Source: Rhodoblastus sphagnicola (GTDB lineage: Bacteria; Pseudomonadota; Alphaproteobacteria; Rhizobiales; Beijerinckiaceae). From it: a stretch of DNA of 64,000 bases. Made by a program: the position numbers and the translations under genes. Numbering within the stretch: the first letter of the stretch is position 1; each line of letters begins with the position of its first letter. The stretch is taken from positions 1-64,000 of the forward strand of contig NZ_NHSJ01000140.1 in the NCBI RefSeq assembly GCF_002937075.1. The letters are read 5' to 3'. The notes under the pieces are model-generated. The model was not told where the DNA came from. It saw nothing but the letters and a program-made list of their open reading frames with translations, and did no database searches. Shown here piece after piece: positions 24,797-32,554 of this stretch.

Positions 24797-25816
24797 ATGT
24801 CGCTGCTCACTTTCGACGCCCCGCGAGCCGACAAGGCCGATGTTCGATATCGCCTGCCATCGCGGGCGACGCTTGCGCGCGTCGCCCTGGCTGTCGCCGC
24901 CGGCGGCGCCTGGCTGGCTTTCGCCGGCCTCACCGCCTATTGGCCGGATCAGGGCGACTGGGGACACGGATCGGAATTGGCCGCCGCCGCCGGCATTCTC
25001 GGCGGGGCGCTGGCGCTGGCCGGCGTTCTCGGCGGTCTGTGGCCGCGCGGCGCGGCGCGCCTGCGCCGCTCGACGCCCTGGCTGCTGGCGCTCGGCCTGT
25101 TCTTCACCCTTTGGCAGGCGGCGACCGCCAAATTCGCCTGGCTGCCGCAGCCGTTCTTCCCGCCGCCGCACGCCCTGCTGGAAGTGTTCGTCGACGATTG
25201 GGCCAAGCTCTGGACCAGCGTCGTCGCCTCGACCCAGCTTGAACTGCTCGGCTTCGCCGCCGGCGCGGGCGCGGGATTCATCATCGGCGTCCTGCTCGGC
25301 TGTTTCAGCGCCTTCGGCTATTGGGTGCATCCGGTGATGCGGCTGATCGGGCCGCTGCCGTCGATCGCGTGGCTGCCGATCGCCTTTTTCGCCTTTCCGT
25401 CGAGCTGGTCCGCCTCGATCTTCCTGATCGGCCTGACGACGGCCTTTCCCGTCGCGGTTCTGACGTGGTCGGGCGTCGCCAGCGTGAATTCCGCCTATTA
25501 CGACGTCGCCCGCACGCTTGGCGCCAGCCGCGCCTTCCTGGTGTTCAAGGTCGCCATTCCCGCCGCGCTGCCGCATGTGTTCGTGGGCCTGTTCATGGGT
25601 CTCGGCGCGTCCTTCGCGGTGCTGGTCGTCGCCGAAATGATGGGGGTCAAGGCTGGTCTGGGCTTCTACCTGCAATGGTCGCAGGGCTGGGCGGCCTACG
25701 CCAACATGTATGCGGCGCTGCTGGTGATGTCGCTGATGTGCTCCGGGCTGGTGACGCTGCTGTTTCGCGTCCGCGACCGCCTGCTCTCATACCAGAAGGC
25801 CGACGTGCAATGGTGA
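24797..25816 (+). CDS. ABC transporter permease, SsuC/TauC type
   Basis: The 339-residue membrane protein has about eight helices. The first 100 residues add two helices with a Gly/Ala-rich linker that SsuC proteins of about 260 residues lack. The permease core from about residue 110 shows the EAA-type coupling loop ARTLGASRAFLVFKVAIPAALPHVF. It has a strong ribosome site (GAGGAGGGG) nine bases after the binding-protein stop and overlaps the ATPase gene. Confidence 0.88.
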   Translation: MSLLTFDAPRADKADVRYRLPSRATLARVALAVAAGGAWLAFAGLTAYWPDQGDWGHGSELAAAAGILGGALALAGVLGGLWPRGAARLRRSTPWLLALGLFFTLWQAATAKFAWLPQPFFPPPHALLEVFVDDWAKLWTSVVASTQLELLGFAAGAGAGFIIGVLLGCFSAFGYWVHPVMRLIGPLPSIAWLPIAFFAFPSSWSASIFLIGLTTAFPVAVLTWSGVASVNSAYYDVARTLGASRAFLVFKVAIPAALPHVFVGLFMGLGASFAVLVVAEMMGVKAGLGFYLQWSQGWAAYANMYAALLVMSLMCSGLVTLLFRVRDRLLSYQKADVQW

Positions 25817-26613
25817 GTCTCGCGCAAACTTCCGCGCGGGAGCGCGCCGCTTTTGAGCCGGGCGTGGAAATCGCCGTCGAGGAGGTCAGCCATAGCTTCG
25901 ATCTCGAAGGCGCGCCTTTGCCCGTGCTCGACGGCGTCAGTTTCGCCGCCGCGCGCGGCGAGTTCGTCGCGCTGCTCGGCCCCTCCGGCTGCGGAAAATC
26001 CACGCTGCTGCGCCTCGTCGCGGGCCTGGAGCCGCCGACCAGCGGGGTGATCACCGAAAACGGGCGGCGCATTTCGGGGCCGGACCCCTCGCGCGTCGTT
26101 GTGTTCCAGGACCCGACCCTGTTTCCCTGGCGCAATGTGCGCGACAATGTCGCGCTCGGCCTGGAGGCGCAGGGCCTGCTGAAGACCAGGCGATCGCGCA
26201 TCGACGAGACGCTGCGGCTGGTCGGCCTTGAGAATTTCACCAAGGCCTATCCGCACCAGCTCTCCGGCGGCATGGCGCAGCGCGTCGCGCTGGCCCGCGC
26301 GCTCGTCAACGATCCCGACCTGCTGATCCTCGACGAACCGCTCGGCAAGCTCGACTCGCTGACGCGTCTGTCGATGCAGGGCGAGATCGTCAACCTCTGG
26401 CGGCGCGCCGGCTTTACCGCGCTGCTGGTCACCCACGACGTCGAGGAAGCCCTGTTGATGGCCACAAGGGTGATCGTGTTCAGCGAGCGCCCGGCCTCGA
26501 TCAAGGCCGACATCGCCATCGACAAGCCTTACCCGCGCCACCGCGACGATCCCGACCTCATCGCGCGCCGCCGCGAAATCCTCGGCCTGCTCGGCCTTCA
26601 CGACTCCTGGTGA
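25810..26613 (+). CDS. ABC transporter ATPase, SsuB/TauB type
   Basis: The ATG at 25810 overlaps the permease stop and gives 267 residues. Motifs in order: Walker [12 protein letters not shown] (about residue 57), Q-loop VVFQDPTLFPWRNV, signature [15 protein letters not shown], Walker B LLILDEPLGKLD and switch His in LLVTHDVEEAL. The VFQ-LFPW and GKLD variants are typical of nitrate/sulfonate/taurine importers. It powers import through the permease just upstream. An upstream in-frame extension of the same frame into the permease gene is a shadow. Confidence 0.92.
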   Translation: MVSLAQTSARERAAFEPGVEIAVEEVSHSFDLEGAPLPVLDGVSFAAARGEFVALLGPSGCGKSTLLRLVAGLEPPTSGVITENGRRISGPDPSRVVVFQDPTLFPWRNVRDNVALGLEAQGLLKTRRSRIDETLRLVGLENFTKAYPHQLSGGMAQRVALARALVNDPDLLILDEPLGKLDSLTRLSMQGEIVNLWRRAGFTALLVTHDVEEALLMATRVIVFSERPASIKADIAIDKPYPRHRDDPDLIARRREILGLLGLHDSW

Positions 26614-26620
26614 TTTCCAC

Positions 26621-27613
26621 ATGCCCAACAAACTGATCTCCCTGGCCGAAGCGGTCCGCCGTTTCAGCTGGGACGGCATGCAATACGCCAGCGGCGCGGC
26701 CTTGCCGATCGGCTCGGACGCCATCGTGTTCGGCCGCGAACTGTTGCGCCAGAAGCGCAAGGACCTGCACGCCATCTTCCATTGCAGCGGCCAGCAGCTC
26801 AACCTGCTGGCGGCGGCCGGCGCGGCGACCAAGGCGGAATGCGGCTTCGCCGCGCTGGAAGTGGTCGGCTTCGCCAATGGCCTGCGCCGCGCCGTCGAAA
26901 GCGGCCGGCTGGCGCTGGAGGATTATTCCAACCTCGCCATGACCCTGCGCCTGCTCGGCGGCGCGCTGAACTGGCCCTTCGTGCCGGCGACGGTGAACAT
27001 CGGCTCCGACCTGCAATATCGCAGCGCCTTTTCGCCCGACGAGTTTCCGGCGCGGTCGAAAATCCCCAGCGTGACCGATCCGTTCAGCGGCCGGGAAATC
27101 GGCGCGTTCAGCCCGCTCAGGCCGGATGTCGCCGCCATCCACGTGACGCTGGCCGACCCCAACGGCAATTCCATCCTGCTCGGCACGGAATGGAGCCGGT
27201 TCGAACTGTCGCGGGCGGCGAAAAAGGTGGTGGTGATCGCCGACGCGCTGGTCGATCCCGCCTGCATCCGCCAATATCCCAATCTCGTCCGCATCCCCGA
27301 CATTTTGGTGGAGGCGGTGGTGTACTGGCCCTTCGCCGCCTGGCCGCATTCCTCGCCGGGCATGTACGACATGGACGAAGAGCACACGTTCTTCATGAAC
27401 AAGGCGCTGGCGAGCGAACAGGGAACGGCGGACTACATCCGCGATTTCGTCGAGAGCTATTCCGACCTCGACTCCTATCTCGATCTGATCGGCCGGGAGA
27501 AAATCAAGACGCTTTCGGCCAGCGGGTCCAGCTTCCTGCTCGATCCCTATCGCCGCTGGATTTTTGCGCCCGAGGACGTTGCAAGTCTGACCGCGCAGGG
27601 GCTTTCAACATGA
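26621..27613 (+). CDS. Class I CoA-transferase, subunit A (GctA/IpdA-like)
   Basis: The 330-residue protein is the alpha subunit of a family I CoA-transferase. It is close in length to GctA of glutaconate CoA-transferase (about 320) and longer than IpdA (about 290), the ring-cleaving member from steroid degradation. Visible are SWDGMQYASGAALPIGSD at the start and the DVAAIHVTLADPNGNSILLG segment. Catalysis in the family uses a Glu of the beta subunit. It starts eight bases after the ABC ATPase and overlaps subunit B (ATGA), so import and CoA chemistry are one transcription unit. The acid substrate is unknown; a propionate-like or acrylate-like acid from the island pathway is an inference. Confidence 0.82.
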   Translation: MPNKLISLAEAVRRFSWDGMQYASGAALPIGSDAIVFGRELLRQKRKDLHAIFHCSGQQLNLLAAAGAATKAECGFAALEVVGFANGLRRAVESGRLALEDYSNLAMTLRLLGGALNWPFVPATVNIGSDLQYRSAFSPDEFPARSKIPSVTDPFSGREIGAFSPLRPDVAAIHVTLADPNGNSILLGTEWSRFELSRAAKKVVVIADALVDPACIRQYPNLVRIPDILVEAVVYWPFAAWPHSSPGMYDMDEEHTFFMNKALASEQGTADYIRDFVESYSDLDSYLDLIGREKIKTLSASGSSFLLDPYRRWIFAPEDVASLTAQGLST

Positions 27614-28404
27614 GCGCGGTCCTCGACTACACCCGCCAGGAAATGATGGCCATCGCAACGGGGCGCGAAATCCGCGACGGCGAACTGGCGATTTTCGGCG
27701 TCGGCCTGTCCATGCTCGCCGGCTTTTTCGCCCAGGCCGACCACGCGCCCAACCTGCGCACCATGACCGAAGGCGGGGTTTTCGGCGCGACGCCGGTCGG
27801 CGGCCTGCCCTGGGGCATTGAGTGCAACCGCCTCGCCGTCAACGCGACCAGCTTTACCTCGGCGCTGGACGCGCTCGGCTTTCTGGTGGCCTCCGGCCGC
27901 TGCGATGTCGGCGTGATCGGCGCGGCGCAAGTGGACAAGTTCGGCAATGTCAACACCACCGGCGTCTGGGACGGCGACATCGGCCCGCATTACCGTCCGC
28001 CGAAGACGCGGCTGCCCGGCGCCGGCGGCGCCAATGACATCGCCTGCGGCGCCAAGCGTTTCCTCATCATGGTGACGCACGAGCCCAAGCGTTTTGCGGA
28101 GAAGGTGACCTACATCAGCTCGCCCGGCTATCTCGACGGCGGCGATGCGCGCGCGTCTTACGGTTTTGTCGGCGGCGGCCCCTCGGCCATCATCACCACG
28201 CTCGGCATTTTGCGCCCGGAGCCCGGCGCGAATGAATTCGTGCTCGATGGCTGGTTTCCGTTCTCAAGCGTCGAGGAGATCAAGGCCAACACCGGCTGGG
28301 ATTTGCGCGTCGCCCCCAACGCGCGCGAAATTCCCGCGCCGAGCGCGACCGAACTGGCCAATTTGCGCAAAGTCGATGAGACCGGCGCCTTGCGCAAGAA
28401 GTGA
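27610..28404 (+). CDS. Class I CoA-transferase, subunit B (GctB/IpdB-like)
   Basis: The 264-residue protein matches GctB in length and layout. Marks are YTRQEMMAIATGREIRDGELAIFGVGLSMLAG, the NLRTMTEGGVFGATP segment that corresponds to the catalytic region (E in MTEGG at about residue 54), and SGRCDVGVIGAAQVDKFGNVNTT. IpdB relatives hydrolyse a ring-opened beta-keto CoA ester rather than transfer CoA; the presence of an enoyl-CoA-hydratase-like gene next door is shared with the mycobacterial echA20-ipdAB set. It partners the protein encoded at 26621-27613. Confidence 0.82.
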   Translation: MSAVLDYTRQEMMAIATGREIRDGELAIFGVGLSMLAGFFAQADHAPNLRTMTEGGVFGATPVGGLPWGIECNRLAVNATSFTSALDALGFLVASGRCDVGVIGAAQVDKFGNVNTTGVWDGDIGPHYRPPKTRLPGAGGANDIACGAKRFLIMVTHEPKRFAEKVTYISSPGYLDGGDARASYGFVGGGPSAIITTLGILRPEPGANEFVLDGWFPFSSVEEIKANTGWDLRVAPNAREIPAPSATELANLRKVDETGALRKK

Positions 28405-28440
28405 CCGTTTCAGACATTCACCCATGATGGAGATGCAGCC

Positions 28441-29226
28441 ATGACAGAGGCTCCCTTGCTGTTGCGCGCGGACGACCAGGGCGTCGTCACGCTGACCTTG
28501 AACCGGCCGCAATCGCGCAACGGCCTTTCGCTCGGCCTGTTGCAGGTTTTGCGCGAGGCGCTGGCCGAGATCGACGCCGATCCCGATGCGCGCGTCGTCG
28601 TCATCGCCGGCGCCGGCCCGGCCTTTTGCGCCGGCCACGACCTCAAGGAATTGCGCGCGAAAAATTACGACCCCTCTTATGTGGACGAACTTTTCGCCGT
28701 GTGCGCCGAGGTGATGCAGGCCATCGTCAATCTGTCCAAGCCGGTGATCGCCCGCGTGCATGGCGTCGCCACGGCGGCGGGCGCGCAACTGGTCGCCAGC
28801 GCGGATCTGGCCTTCGCGAGCGAGGACGCGCGCTTCGCCACGCCGGGCGTCAACATCGGCCTGTTCTGCTCGACGCCGATGGTGGCGCTGTCGCGCAATG
28901 TCGGCAAGAAGCACGCCATGCAGATGCTGCTCTCCGGCGATCTGATCGATGCGCCGACGGCCAAGAACTTCGGCCTCGTCAACGAGATCGTCCCGCCGTC
29001 GGAGCTTGAGGCGACCACGCTCGCCTTCGCGCGGAAAATCGCTGCGAAATCGCCGCTGACCCTCGCCATCGGCAAGAAGGCTTTTTACCGTCAGGCGGAA
29101 TTGCCGCTCGCCGACGCCTATGCCTTCACCCGCGAGGTGATGGCCGAAAATCTGAAGGCGCGGGACGCGCGCGAGGGCATCGGCGCCTTCCTCGACAAGC
29201 GCCAGCCGGTCTGGACCGGGACCTGA
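28441..29226 (+). CDS. Enoyl-CoA hydratase/isomerase-family protein, ECHDC3-like
   Basis: The 261-residue crotonase-fold protein has the oxyanion-hole loop AGAGPAFCAGHDLKEL (about residues 57-72) and the helix VHGVATAAGAQLVASADLAFAS. The two catalytic Glu of classical hydratases are not in place: CEL becomes AQL, and PEI becomes PGV-N. GLFCSTPMVALSRNVGKK is characteristic of the ECHDC3 group. Hydration of an enoyl-CoA is therefore not assured; it may bind or isomerise a CoA ester made by the CoA-transferase upstream, or act as a decarboxylase or hydrolase. It closes the ABC/CoA-transferase operon, 36 bases after subunit B. Confidence 0.82.
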   Translation: MTEAPLLLRADDQGVVTLTLNRPQSRNGLSLGLLQVLREALAEIDADPDARVVVIAGAGPAFCAGHDLKELRAKNYDPSYVDELFAVCAEVMQAIVNLSKPVIARVHGVATAAGAQLVASADLAFASEDARFATPGVNIGLFCSTPMVALSRNVGKKHAMQMLLSGDLIDAPTAKNFGLVNEIVPPSELEATTLAFARKIAAKSPLTLAIGKKAFYRQAELPLADAYAFTREVMAENLKARDAREGIGAFLDKRQPVWTGT

Positions 29227-29408
29227 GCGACCTTCACCCTCGCGGCGCCGCGAAAAAACGCGCCCGTCTTGTCACACGGTTTCCGCGAGATCGCGATCTG
29301 CGATCCGCTGAACAACGGGAGGTCCGAGCGGCGGAAGCAAGCGCCGCCGGCAATTTCTCAACTGACTCAAAGCGCGCAAGAAATCTCCTCGACTTCTAGA
29401 AAGATTGC

Positions 29409-29427
29409 GTCTATAGAATTAGTGGAC
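29409..29427 (+). promoter_or_regulatory. Island operator, copy 4
   Basis: GTCTATAGAATTAGTGGAC matches the perfect copy at 23600-23618 at 15 of 19 positions, all differences being transitions, and keeps both outer arms GTCTAT and GGAC. It lies 53 bases before the ferredoxin start. Confidence 0.7.
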
Positions 29428-29479
29428 TAATAGGCGGAACGGCTTGGCAAAACCTGCGAAAGGACCATCAGGCGCGAAC

Positions 29480-29767
29480 ATGATCGGCTCCCCATCGCAA
29501 ACACAAACCGAACAGCCCTCCGCCGCCCAGTGCGACGCCTGTCCCGCCGATTGCCTCGACGCCTGCTTCAATGAGGCCATCGTCGCCGCGTCCGGCGGCG
29601 GCGTCGAGATCGAGGCCGCCAACTGCGCCGGATGCGGCGCCTGCGTCCCCGCTTGCGAATTCGGCTTCATCCGCTTGCACGACGGCGTCGCCCGCATCGT
29701 CTTCCCGGAGGGCAAGCCCAACACACCTGAATCCAGCCCGTCCCGCGCCCCACAATGGAGTGAATGA
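29480..29767 (+). CDS. Small 2[4Fe-4S] ferredoxin of the corrinoid operon
   Basis: The ATG at 29480 (AGG eight bases upstream) gives 95 residues; a TTG at 29444 would add 12. Two cluster motifs are seen: C-x2-C-x3-C-x3-C (CDACPADCLDAC, one residue longer than usual between the second and third Cys) and C-x2-C-x2-C-x3-C (CAGCGACVPAC). It ends in an acidic, Pro-rich tail. As first gene of the operon that ends with RACo and CobW, it is a good candidate electron donor for reductive reactivation of Co(II) corrinoid, since RACo needs low-potential electrons. The protein is soluble and cytoplasmic. Confidence 0.82.
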   Translation: MIGSPSQTQTEQPSAAQCDACPADCLDACFNEAIVAASGGGVEIEAANCAGCGACVPACEFGFIRLHDGVARIVFPEGKPNTPESSPSRAPQWSE

Positions 29768-30430
29768 ATGTCCGCCGACCAGGAAGAATTGTTTGAACGA
29801 TTGGCGACCGCCGTTTTCGAACTGGACGAGGCGCTTGCCGCCAAGCTGTCGCAGGAAGTGCTCGATCGCGGCTACGACGCCTGGAACGCGGTCGAGCACG
29901 GGCTGCTCGCGGGCGTCAACCGGGCCGGCAAGCTGTTCGACGAGGAAGAATATTTCGTGCCGGAACTGCTGATCGCCGCCGACGCCATGTATGCCGGCTT
30001 GGCGATCCTGCGCCCGCACATCAAGGGGCATGACAGCGGCTTCAACCGCAAGGTGGTGATCGGCGTCGTCCAGGGCGACACCCACGACATCGGCAAGAAT
30101 CTGGTCCGCATCATGCTTGAGGTCGCCGGGTTCGAGGTTCACGACCTCGGCCGCGACGTCCCGCCGCGCAAATTCGTCGAGGCCGCCATCGCCTTGAAGG
30201 CCGATGTCATCGCCCTCTCCACCCTGATGACCACCACCATGGAGCGCATGGGCGAAGTGGTCTCCATTCTCGAAGCCGAGCAGGTGCGCAACCGCTTCAA
30301 GGTGATCGTCGGCGGCTCCCCGCTGTCGCAGCAATTCTCAGACCGCATCGGGGCCGACGGCTATGCGCCCAAAGCCGCTCAGGCGGTGGAGTTGACCAAA
30401 CGTCTCGTTGGATTGGTGAACGCGGCATGA
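29768..30430 (+). CDS. Corrinoid (B12-binding) protein, MtaC/MtbC/MtsB-like
   Basis: The 220-residue protein has the usual two parts: a helical cap domain (residues about 1-90; VEHGLLAGVNRAGKLFDEEEYFVPELLIAADAM) and a Rossmann B12-binding domain. The cobalt ligand lies in GDTHDIGKNLV (H106 of the D-x-H-x-x-G motif), followed by the S-x-L site (ALSTLMTTTM) and the GG of VIVGGSPLS. It carries the methyl group between methyltransferases as methyl-Co(III). It is the only corrinoid protein here, serving three UroD-type methyltransferases. It follows the ferredoxin stop directly and overlaps the next gene by ATGA. Confidence 0.93.
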   Translation: MSADQEELFERLATAVFELDEALAAKLSQEVLDRGYDAWNAVEHGLLAGVNRAGKLFDEEEYFVPELLIAADAMYAGLAILRPHIKGHDSGFNRKVVIGVVQGDTHDIGKNLVRIMLEVAGFEVHDLGRDVPPRKFVEAAIALKADVIALSTLMTTTMERMGEVVSILEAEQVRNRFKVIVGGSPLSQQFSDRIGADGYAPKAAQAVELTKRLVGLVNAA

Positions 30431-31506
30431 CCATCGCCATTCGCACCGAACAGAGCGAGGAACTCTCCTCGCTGGAGCGGGTGGTGCTCGCGCTGCAATA
30501 CAAGAAGCCGGATCGTGTGCCGGCCGCCCCGCTGGTCTGCGGCGCCTCCTGCCGCGTGCTCGGCTATTCCTACGACCGCTGGTCGCAGGACCCCAGGATC
30601 GCCATCGCCAGCCTGGTCGCCGCGCAGGAGCTGATCGAATTCGACGGCTTCCTCACCCTGGTCGATCTGTCGGTCGAGGCGGAAGATTTCGGCCAGGAGC
30701 TGATCTTCCCCGAACGCAGCACGGCGCTGCCCAATTTCGACAATCCCTTCATCAAGACCGCCGACGATTATTCCAAGGTCAAGGCGGTCGATCCGCGCAA
30801 GTCGCGGCGCATGTCCACGGTGATCGAAATCGTGCGCGGGCTGGTCGAAGCCAAGGGCGACACGGTGCCGACCATGGGTTTTGTTTACGGCCCGCTCGGC
30901 GTTCTCTCGCAGATTCGCGGCCATGCCGAACTGTTCAAGGACATCATCAGGCATCCCGACCGGGTGCTGGAGGCCGTGCACACCATCAACAAGGTGCTGG
31001 TCGAATACGCCTTGGCCCAGATCGAGGCCGGGGCGCACGCCATCGTGCTCGATCCGCTTTATTCCTCGGCCAGCATTTTGAAGAAATCGACCTGGGTCAA
31101 ATTCGAGGCCGAAATCTTCAAATCCGTGTCCGACGCCATTCGCGACGCCGGCGTGCCGGTGCTGGTGCACAATTGCGGCGGCGGCGTCTATTTCGACGCC
31201 GTGCTGGAGCACATCAACCCCATCGCCATTTCCCACGCCTATCCCGCCCATGGCTCGGCCAATTGGGAAGAACACGCCGCCAACTGGGCCAAAAAGGTGG
31301 TCACCATCGGAGTCGCCGATCCCGCCAAGGTCGGCCACGAATTTTCCCAGGCGCAGGTGCTGGAAGACAGCCGCCAGCAGATCGAGACGTTCAAAGTCGC
31401 CGAAGGCGGGTTCATCCTGTCCAGCGGCTGCGAGTTCCCGCCCAACGGCAATCTGCTGAGCGCCCGCACCATGGTGCAGGCCGCCCGCCTCTATGGCCGG
31501 TATTGA
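30427..31506 (+). CDS. UroD-family corrinoid methyltransferase 1 (MtaA/MtbA/MtsA-like)
   Basis: The 359-residue protein has the uroporphyrinogen-decarboxylase TIM-barrel fold of zinc methyltransferases such as MtaA, MtbA and MtsA. The zinc site is H248-x-C250 in VLVHNCGGG plus C335 in SSGCEFPPNG. These enzymes activate a thiol on zinc and exchange its methyl group with a corrinoid protein. It is the most divergent of the three copies here (extra N-terminal 15 residues, FVYGPLGVLSQIRG in place of the SLSGPVS motif). One of the copies may demethylate the substrate and another deliver the methyl group; roles cannot be assigned. Confidence 0.87.
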   Translation: MTIAIRTEQSEELSSLERVVLALQYKKPDRVPAAPLVCGASCRVLGYSYDRWSQDPRIAIASLVAAQELIEFDGFLTLVDLSVEAEDFGQELIFPERSTALPNFDNPFIKTADDYSKVKAVDPRKSRRMSTVIEIVRGLVEAKGDTVPTMGFVYGPLGVLSQIRGHAELFKDIIRHPDRVLEAVHTINKVLVEYALAQIEAGAHAIVLDPLYSSASILKKSTWVKFEAEIFKSVSDAIRDAGVPVLVHNCGGGVYFDAVLEHINPIAISHAYPAHGSANWEEHAANWAKKVVTIGVADPAKVGHEFSQAQVLEDSRQQIETFKVAEGGFILSSGCEFPPNGNLLSARTMVQAARLYGRY

Positions 31507-31507
31507 G

Positions 31508-32554
31508 ATGGGCCTCGATCGTCGGGAACGGTTCTTGCGCGCCCTGGCGCGCCAGTCAGTGGACCGCGCGCCAGTGATCTGCACCGGCGGCAGCATGACC
31601 GCGACCCCAGAGGACGTGGTGGCGCTTTCGGGTTTTGCCCTGCCGGAAGCCCATTGCGACGCCGCCGCCATGGCTGGACTGGCCCTGGCGGCGGCCCGCA
31701 TCACCGGCTTTGAATCGGTCGGCGTTCCGCTGTGCGTCACCGTCGAGGCCGAGGCGTTCGGCGTGAAGATCGATCTGGGCGACGCCCGCACCGAAGCCCG
31801 CATCGTCCAGGAGCCCTTCGCGTCGATCGTGGACGTCACCGTGCCTTCGGTGGACGACCTGTTGCGGCGCAGTCGCGTAAAAGTGACGGTCGAGGCGGTG
31901 CGCCGACTGGCCGCGACGGCCGGCGACCTGCCGATCATCGCCAATCTGATCGGTCCGGTCAGCATCGCGGCCTCCGTGGTCGAGCCGACCGTTTTCTTGC
32001 GCGAATTGCGCACCAGGCCGAGCGAAACGGCGGTGCTGTCGGCCCATGTCACCGATTTCCTGATCGCCTGGTCGCGCCAGTTGATCGCCGCCGGCGCCGA
32101 CGCCATCGCCATCCATGAAGACACCACCACGCCCGCGCTGGTGGGACCGCGCACTTTTGAGACGGCGGTGTTTCCGCATCTGCAACGGCTGGTCGCGGCC
32201 ATCCACGAAGCCGGCGGGCGAGTCCTGCTGCACATGTGCAACGCGCTGGGCAAGTCGGCCGAAACCGTGGCGCGTCTGGGCGTCGACGCCTATATCCCCG
32301 ACGCCTCGCTCACCGCCGCCGAACTGCGCGAAAGCCTGCCGGATGTCGCCCTGGTCGGCAACATCAGCACCTTCCTGCTGCACCAGGGCCAGCCGGGGCC
32401 GATCGCCAAACTGGCGGCGCGGCTGTCCGGTCCCGGCGGCTTCGACGCGCTGTCGCCGACCTGCGGCATGTCCAGCATCACGCCGCTCCAAAACATTCGC
32501 GCCATGACCGGCGCAACAACCCAATCGCCCGAACAGGAGGTCGCAAATGTCTGA
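31508..32554 (+). CDS. UroD-family corrinoid methyltransferase 2
   Basis: From the ATG at 31508 the product has 348 residues (an ATG at 31493 overlapping the previous gene is possible). Domains and motifs: MGLDRRERFLRALARQSVDRAPVI entry, LIGPVSIAASVVEPTVFLREL, zinc ligands H242-x-C244 in LLHMCNALG and C319 in SPTCGMSSITP. It is clearly paralogous to the next gene product, sharing VDRAPVICTGG, LGVPLC-VTVE and LRTRP segments. Corrinoid-dependent methyl transfer to or from a thiol is the family reaction. It overlaps methyltransferase 3 by eight bases. Confidence 0.87.
   Translation: MGLDRRERFLRALARQSVDRAPVICTGGSMTATPEDVVALSGFALPEAHCDAAAMAGLALAAARITGFESVGVPLCVTVEAEAFGVKIDLGDARTEARIVQEPFASIVDVTVPSVDDLLRRSRVKVTVEAVRRLAATAGDLPIIANLIGPVSIAASVVEPTVFLRELRTRPSETAVLSAHVTDFLIAWSRQLIAAGADAIAIHEDTTTPALVGPRTFETAVFPHLQRLVAAIHEAGGRVLLHMCNALGKSAETVARLGVDAYIPDASLTAAELRESLPDVALVGNISTFLLHQGQPGPIAKLAARLSGPGGFDALSPTCGMSSITPLQNIRAMTGATTQSPEQEVANV

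Noticed and set aside
23618-25675. 685-residue minus-strand frame across the ABC transporter genes
   Set aside because: Antisense to a binding protein with Tat signal and to a permease; Gln/Arg/Gly-rich shadow.
28441-29226. Standard enoyl-CoA hydratase or AcuH-type acryloyl-CoA hydratase
   Set aside because: Both catalytic glutamates are missing, so a specific hydratase name would overstate the evidence.
29240-29253. TCGCGGCGCCGCGA followed by AAAAAA as a terminator after the crotonase-like gene
   Set aside because: The palindrome has no proper loop and only a five-base stem if a loop is allowed, and the following tract is A, not T, on this strand; too weak to list.
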